Below are positions 5,014 to 9,138 of a stretch of DNA of 9,138 nt, piece after piece (positions within the stretch are counted from its first letter, which is position 1; every line of letters begins with the position of its first letter). The stretch lies in the NCBI GenBank assembly GCA_015488875.1, contig WFMX01000172.1, forward strand, positions 1 to 9,138, in the 5' to 3' direction. Position numbers and translations under genes: made by a program. The DNA comes from Campylobacterota bacterium (GTDB lineage: Bacteria > Campylobacterota > Campylobacteria > Campylobacterales > Sulfurovaceae). The notes under the pieces are model-generated. The model saw nothing but the letters and a program-made list of their open reading frames with translations, was not told the origin of the DNA and searched no databases.

Positions 5014-6090
5014 CTAAGGCTTAGGTGTGATGATCTTGAACTCTGCCTTGTCTATGCCGTTGAACTCTGTCTGCTTGACCATGCTATATCCCATCATATC
5101 CTCAAATATAACCCTATCGCCTATATTTAGTGCTTTGGTAAAATTGTAATCACCTATGATATCTCCTGCTATACAGCTCATGCCTGTGAGTTGATAGGGA
5201 TATTTGTCACTATTTTTAGATATCTCTTTTTTAGATGCTCCGCGTACCTCTGGAGATATCTTGGTGATGGCGATATCTAGCATGTGTGCCTCTATGGATG
5301 TATCTAAGATCGCTATGGTGTCATCTATGATATCCACTACGGTCGTGACAAATACCCCACTATCTTTGACCACACTCTCGCCTGGTTCAAATACGAGCTG
5401 GATATTTGGATACTTAGCACTGAAGCTTTTTAATAATAAGACTAGACCCTCAATATCGTATGTTTCGCTTGTGAAGTTGTGTCCACCGCCTAGGTTTATC
5501 CACTTGATATGAGGCATTATATGAGAGAAGTTTTTATCAATATGTGACAGTAGATACTTCAGCCCTCCGAGATCTTGACCACACAATACATGAAAATGCA
5601 AGCCCTCTAATCTGTCGTATCTATCAGGATTGCCAACTAGATCGGAGATAAAAAGATCCTCATCTACTCCGAGCCATGCTGATCTATTGGGGTTGCAGTA
5701 TCTAGGTTGCTTGAGAGTAAGTTTTGGGTTGATACGAAGACCCAGAGATGTATCTCTGCCCAACTCCCTAGAGTGGAGATCCCATTGCTGTAGCGAGTTG
5801 AGACTCATTGAGTCACTCTTTTTGGCTATAGCTATTATATGCCCTTTGTGAAAGTATGGTGCATAGCTATGTATATATGGGGCAGACTTAGCTAGTGAAA
5901 GCTCATTGAGATTTCCTGCACTGATGCCACTGATGGATTTGCTGATGATGTGAAGTGCCTCTGTTTGATTGAAGCTCTTCACAGTATGGAGTATCTTTGC
6001 TCTACTCTTCTTCTCTATATATGATAGTCTGTCCAAATTCTTTTGTAGCTTATCACTATCTAACTCGAAGTATGGTGTGTCAGTTATCAT
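5014..6090 (-). CDS. nspC: Carboxynorspermidine decarboxylase
   Basis: NspC is a PLP-dependent decarboxylase of the alanine racemase-fold group that converts carboxynorspermidine or carboxyspermidine to norspermidine or spermidine. With the ATG at 6090 the product has 358 residues. The PLP lysine is Lys38 (LHTVKSFN, where homologues have ALK). Also present are EGLHFHVLCG (162-171), the phosphate-binding NLGGGH (199-204), FEPGES (234-239), SIEAHMLD (265-272) and GMSCIAGDIIGDY (303-315) with catalytic Cys306. The start at 6090 is preferred because MITDTPYFELD matches the N-terminus of the family; an ATG at 6114 would add eight residues and has no ribosome site. It overlaps the stop of the upstream aminopropyltransferase by 11 bp, suggesting coupling. 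The usual partner, carboxynorspermidine dehydrogenase, is not in the window. Confidence 0.92.
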   Translation of the reverse strand: MITDTPYFELDSDKLQKNLDRLSYIEKKSRAKILHTVKSFNQTEALHIISKSISGISAGNLNELSLAKSAPYIHSYAPYFHKGHIIAIAKKSDSMSLNSLQQWDLHSRELGRDTSLGLRINPKLTLKQPRYCNPNRSAWLGVDEDLFISDLVGNPDRYDRLEGLHFHVLCGQDLGGLKYLLSHIDKNFSHIMPHIKWINLGGGHNFTSETYDIEGLVLLLKSFSAKYPNIQLVFEPGESVVKDSGVFVTTVVDIIDDTIAILDTSIEAHMLDIAITKISPEVRGASKKEISKNSDKYPYQLTGMSCIAGDIIGDYNFTKALNIGDRVIFEDMMGYSMVKQTEFNGIDKAEFKIITPKP

Positions 6091-7594
6091 ACCACTTGTC
6101 CCAGCCTCTGTCATAATAGTAGATAAGCTTATGCGTACTTAGGCGATTGCGTTCTACTTCGACTTTGGCTATATCTCGTGGAAATATCTGCATCTGCTTG
6201 ACTATCCTGTCATCAAGATATTTAAAATCCAATGAGTCATCAATAGATATATCACCCATGCGTTGGTGCGTAGCCAAGACAAAACCCCACTCTCCGAAAC
6301 TAGGTATATATGTATGGTATGGTGTAGTCAGTAAATCTGCACTAGATAGAGTTTTTTCAATACACCAAAAAGCTTTGTGCGAAAATAGAGGTGAAGTCGA
6401 TTGTGTCACCATAGCTCCGCTCTTTGAGAGGTGATCGCTTATCAGCCTATAGAATGTCTCAGAGTAGAGCCTACCTATAGATAGATTGTTTGGATCAGGG
6501 AGATCTATGATGATGACATCATATAGTTCTTTACTATTTTCGATAAACTTCCATGCGTCTTGATTGATGACCTTTACCTTGTCACTATCGAATGAGTGGT
6601 GATTTAGCTTCGAGAGTAATTCATGTTGCTTAAATAAATTGGTGATAGATGGATCCAAGTCCACCAGCGTTACTCTGCCCACATCATCATATCTCAACAC
6701 TTCCCTCAGTGCCATGCCGTCGCCACCACCAATGATGAGTATATTTTCATGTGATTTTGAAGTATGCATGACGGGGTGGACTAGTGATTCATGGTAGCGA
6801 TACTCATCTATACTATCGAACTGTATAGCTCCATTGATGTAAAATTGCACTCTACCTTTGGATGCTGTGACGATGATCTTCTGATAAGGAGTCTGCTTGC
6901 TATATATGATATTGTGTTGGTAGAGCTTATTCTCTATGATGCTGACAAGTTCTTCAGATCTAAATAATCCCACTAACAATACAGTAGCTATAGCTAATAT
7001 CCCTACAATATATTTATAGCCCAACATATCTCTAAATATACTCCAAGCCATAAATCCCACAAAAAGATTGAGTAGTCCAAATAGAAAACTCGTCTGCATC
7101 AATCCCAACTGCGGTACAAGCACTAGCGGAAATAGTAGTGCTGCAAACAACGCTCCTATATAGTCTAGTGTAAAGACATTGGATATATTGGTTTTGAGCG
7201 AAAAGCTCTCTTTGAGTATGCGTATGATGAGTGGTATCTCTATACCTAGCATCGTACCCAATAGTATCGTGACTAGATAGAGAAAGGCTTGATAGTTGTG
7301 TATATAAGCGAAAGCATAGAAGAGTACAAAAGCAGAAAATCCACCCACTATGGCGATGCTCATCTGTAGAAGTACAAATGCCCTCTCTAGTCTATCATCT
7401 ATAAAGCGAGAGAGCCATGCACCGATACCCATAGAACTCATAAATAGACCTATCACCAAAGAGAAGTGATATATAGAGTCTCCCAATAGATATGACGAAA
7501 TCGTCCCCTCTAGTAGCTCATATACCAATCCACATATAGCTATAAGAAAAGTACCAAAGAGTAGTGCTACCTCTTTGGGTTTAGTGGATACCAT
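6080..7594 (-). CDS. speE: Membrane-embedded spermidine synthase-like polyamine aminopropyltransferase
   Basis: The 504-residue protein has an N-terminal membrane domain of about seven helices (roughly 8-215), with GLVYELLEGTISSYLLGDS (22-40) near its start. A spermidine synthase domain (about 230-475) follows. Motifs there are QTPYQ (234-238), YHES (267-270), the aminopropyl-donor site IIGGGDG (287-293), VDLDP (311-315), DLPDP (364-368, in place of the soluble family's D-S/T-x-DP) and PSFGEWGFVLA (431-441). The acidic catalytic residues are kept, so it probably uses decarboxylated S-adenosylmethionine to add an aminopropyl group, acting at the inner membrane; the acceptor is not known. Soluble SpeE is about 290 residues, so the membrane domain is the extra part. 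It starts three bases after the DUF350 stop without a clear ribosome site, so it is probably translated by coupling, and it overlaps nspC at its end. Confidence 0.9.
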   Translation of the reverse strand: MVSTKPKEVALLFGTFLIAICGLVYELLEGTISSYLLGDSIYHFSLVIGLFMSSMGIGAWLSRFIDDRLERAFVLLQMSIAIVGGFSAFVLFYAFAYIHNYQAFLYLVTILLGTMLGIEIPLIIRILKESFSLKTNISNVFTLDYIGALFAALLFPLVLVPQLGLMQTSFLFGLLNLFVGFMAWSIFRDMLGYKYIVGILAIATVLLVGLFRSEELVSIIENKLYQHNIIYSKQTPYQKIIVTASKGRVQFYINGAIQFDSIDEYRYHESLVHPVMHTSKSHENILIIGGGDGMALREVLRYDDVGRVTLVDLDPSITNLFKQHELLSKLNHHSFDSDKVKVINQDAWKFIENSKELYDVIIIDLPDPNNLSIGRLYSETFYRLISDHLSKSGAMVTQSTSPLFSHKAFWCIEKTLSSADLLTTPYHTYIPSFGEWGFVLATHQRMGDISIDDSLDFKYLDDRIVKQMQIFPRDIAKVEVERNRLSTHKLIYYYDRGWDKWYDN

Positions 7595-7597
7595 TGA

Positions 7598-7810
7598 TTA
7601 GTGTATCGCAGAGGAGATTATCATACCTAGAGAGGCTATCACCGCTGCTAAGACTATAGCGACTGCTATGTTGCCATCCTCTACGACCTGCTTTTTGATA
7701 GAAAATTTTGTAATAGTCTCTATCAAGAAGATAACCGCTATAAATATAGCCGTCCCTAGTACAGCATATATAAGAGTCGCTGTCATGTCTCCCAAAAGTG
7801 TATTTTGCAT
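7598..7810 (-). CDS. DUF350 family small membrane protein
   Basis: The 70-residue product has two hydrophobic helices (about 12-30 and 47-67) separated by a short charged loop (KFSIKKQVVEDGN). This fits one half-unit of the DUF350 family, whose members often carry two or more such units. Its function is not established. AAGGA lies seven bases before the ATG, and the gene ends three bases before the membrane aminopropyltransferase. DUF350 genes are, to my knowledge, often found beside membrane spermidine synthase-like and DUF4178 genes, which matches this context. The 56-bp upstream gap has an AT-rich GATTATAAAC that could be an internal promoter, with a short palindrome (AGACTCTAGTCT, 7838-7849). 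Confidence 0.82.
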   Translation of the reverse strand: MQNTLLGDMTATLIYAVLGTAIFIAVIFLIETITKFSIKKQVVEDGNIAVAIVLAAVIASLGMIISSAIH

Positions 7811-7866
7811 TTTTTTCCTTTTTGTTTATAATCTAATAGACTCTAGTCTCTAAAGCCTATCGACTT

Positions 7867-8046
7867 CTATTTGCCCGAGCTAAATCCGCCACCGCTACTA
7901 CCTATCCATATGCCTGAATGTCTTGATCTGATCTGCTTGAGAGCAGAGGAGGATGACTCTATCTTGTTTAGCCCTATACCCTTATATGTAGCAAATAGAC
8001 TAAATATAGTCAAAACAGAAAAGAGTGCCAATATCATCTTACTCAT
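7867..8046 (-). CDS. 59-residue membrane peptide with a Gly/Ser-rich tail
   Basis: This small gene begins with ATG at 8046, nine bases after AGGAG, and ends with TAG at 7867-7869. The product starts MSKMILALFSVLTIFSLFAT, a hydrophobic segment that could be a membrane anchor or signal peptide. A short polar middle follows (SSSSALKQIRSRHSG), and the chain ends in IWIGSSGGGFSSGK. I recognise no family. It lies 19 bp after the DUF4178-type gene and 56 bp before DUF350 in the same direction, so it is almost certainly part of the operon. Its Gly/Ser/Phe tail resembles in composition the C-terminus of the upstream protein. A role as substrate or small subunit of the membrane system is a guess. Confidence 0.75.
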   Translation of the reverse strand: MSKMILALFSVLTIFSLFATYKGIGLNKIESSSSALKQIRSRHSGIWIGSSGGGFSSGK

Positions 8047-8065
8047 TTAGTCATCTCCTATTATC

Positions 8066-9138
8066 TCAAAAGTCGTCATCATTATCATAGCCACTACCAA
8101 AGCTATGGCTACCATAACCATCTTTACCGTAACTATCACCACTCAATATTGGCTGAATTATAGCGTATGCAACAATTATAAATACTATTGCCCCTAGACC
8201 AAAGAGTGCTACAGCTGCCAATCCTCCCAGACCCCACCAGATAAATTTTTGCTGTTTTTTAGGTATCAATTTTTGTCTGATAGTCGGTAACAACATGATG
8301 ATCATCATGATAAAGAGAGGTAGCAAATATTTGAGTCGCACTACCTTCTCCTTGATGGATACACTTATCTTTTGTTTTTGGATATTTGGATGTATGAATT
8401 TCAATGAAGCTCTATGTAGTCCTTCATCAAGTTTGGTATATATAGTGACACTATCATCGGAATTGCTATGCCAAGTAGATTTATTCATTGTTTTGCTAGA
8501 GTATGATCTGTTTCTATCTATAGAAAATACCAACTTGTCAGATTTGTATATATTGAGCTGTATATTATTCAAGAGTTGAGGTGATTGTGCTTTGATATCT
8601 ATCTGCGAGATATATGCCGATGAGTCTACTGTAAACATCTGATCAAATGGTTGCCTAGTGGACTCTTTGACAAGTATCTTTTCTGAGAAAAATGAGTATA
8701 TGATAACCACTGTTAATATGGCAGCCAATATAGATATCCCCTTGGCAAATGTAGAGATAGCTTTTTCGGTATCGTCCATATTGCCCTCATCAAATACCTT
8801 GTCTATCGCACTCTTTTTCTCCTTGAACTCCTCTTGATCAGCCTCTTTGACACCAAAACTTTTATATATATCTTTTGTCTCTAGCTTCTCATTGAGATAC
8901 ACCTCTATCTCATTTTTACTCTTCTCTATAGATATTGATTTTCGTCTGACACCATTGTAGTCCCAGCATCGTATCTTGTCATCTACTTTGGCTATCCAGC
9001 TCAGTTCACCCTGTACGAAATCTACCTCTACACTATATGGCTCTTCCGCCAACATATAGTGACCTTTTTGATAAAATATAGCTTTCGGGCTACTCTTCTC
9101 TTGCCACTCTCTGAGTGCAAAGTCACGAACTCTCTTAC
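8066..9138 (-). CDS. DUF4178-type membrane protein, 5' end outside the window
   Basis: The reading frame stays open to the window edge; the ATG at 9055 is internal, because the 27 codons before it encode conserved-looking sequence (FALREWQ, then KAIFYQKGHY) that runs into the same beta-rich domain. That domain, continuing through LSWIAKVDDKIRCWDYNG and EIEVYLNEKL, fits DUF4178, whose function is unknown. Counted from the internal Met, a helix at about 106-123 is followed by a probably exported beta-rich region (140-236). Further helices lie at about 243-260 and 272-304, and the tail is rich in Gly, Ser, Tyr and Asp and ends NDDDF. It is the most upstream visible gene of the polyamine operon. 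The family call is moderate; the membrane layout is clear from the sequence. Confidence 0.8.
   Translation of the reverse strand, partial: KRVRDFALREWQEKSSPKAIFYQKGHYMLAEEPYSVEVDFVQGELSWIAKVDDKIRCWDYNGVRRKSISIEKSKNEIEVYLNEKLETKDIYKSFGVKEADQEEFKEKKSAIDKVFDEGNMDDTEKAISTFAKGISILAAILTVVIIYSFFSEKILVKESTRQPFDQMFTVDSSAYISQIDIKAQSPQLLNNIQLNIYKSDKLVFSIDRNRSYSSKTMNKSTWHSNSDDSVTIYTKLDEGLHRASLKFIHPNIQKQKISVSIKEKVVRLKYLLPLFIMMIIMLLPTIRQKLIPKKQQKFIWWGLGGLAAVALFGLGAIVFIIVAYAIIQPILSGDSYGKDGYGSHSFGSGYDNDDDF

Noticed and set aside
8066..9055. ATG at 9055 as the true start of the DUF4178-type gene
   Set aside because: The frame is open upstream to the window edge, the upstream codons read as continuous domain sequence, and no good ribosome site precedes this ATG.

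Overview
The window looks like chromosome of a Campylobacterota (former Epsilonproteobacteria) member, probably a Sulfurovum- or Sulfurimonas-like sulfur oxidiser. The reasons are the cysteine-free ribosomal protein L32, the ndk / YceD-like / rpmF / plsX gene order, a flavocytochrome-c-type sulfide dehydrogenase flavoprotein, and NspC-type polyamine synthesis. The genus is inference; no 16S or other marker gene is present.

Layout. Positions 1-215 hold one copy of a repeat with short terminal inverted repeats, then the 3' flank of a minus-strand gene. Positions 216-1604 (minus) encode an exported sulfide dehydrogenase-like FAD protein. Its divergent upstream region (1605-1906) has a promoter-like site, an 11-bp tandem repeat and a decayed inverted piece of the repeat. 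Then come, on the plus strand, a small membrane zinc-ribbon protein (1907-2161) and a tight housekeeping cluster: ndk (2269-2682), a YceD/DUF177-like protein (2694-3068), rpmF (3090-3242, only 50 codons) and plsX (3242-4264). The 749-bp gap 4265-5013 is not empty. It carries the signal recognition particle RNA gene (about 4498-4601) behind its own promoter and a strong leader hairpin, a second repeat copy carrying an internal deletion (4800-4902), and a perfect 17-bp-stem hairpin built from the repeat core (4920-4970).

The right half is a minus-strand operon read from right to left. It starts with a DUF4178-type membrane protein whose 5' end lies beyond the window (8066-9138) and a 59-residue membrane peptide with a Gly/Ser-rich tail (7867-8046). 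Next are a DUF350 membrane protein (7598-7810), a spermidine synthase-like aminopropyltransferase with a seven-helix membrane domain (6080-7594), and carboxynorspermidine decarboxylase NspC (5014-6090). Gaps are short and the last two genes overlap, so they are probably co-expressed. Together they suggest a membrane-associated polyamine pathway: NspC makes or edits a polyamine, the membrane aminopropyltransferase extends or transfers it, and the DUF4178, DUF350 and small-peptide proteins form the membrane platform or target. This operon is the most interesting part of the window. The repeat family and the SRP RNA leader structure come next.
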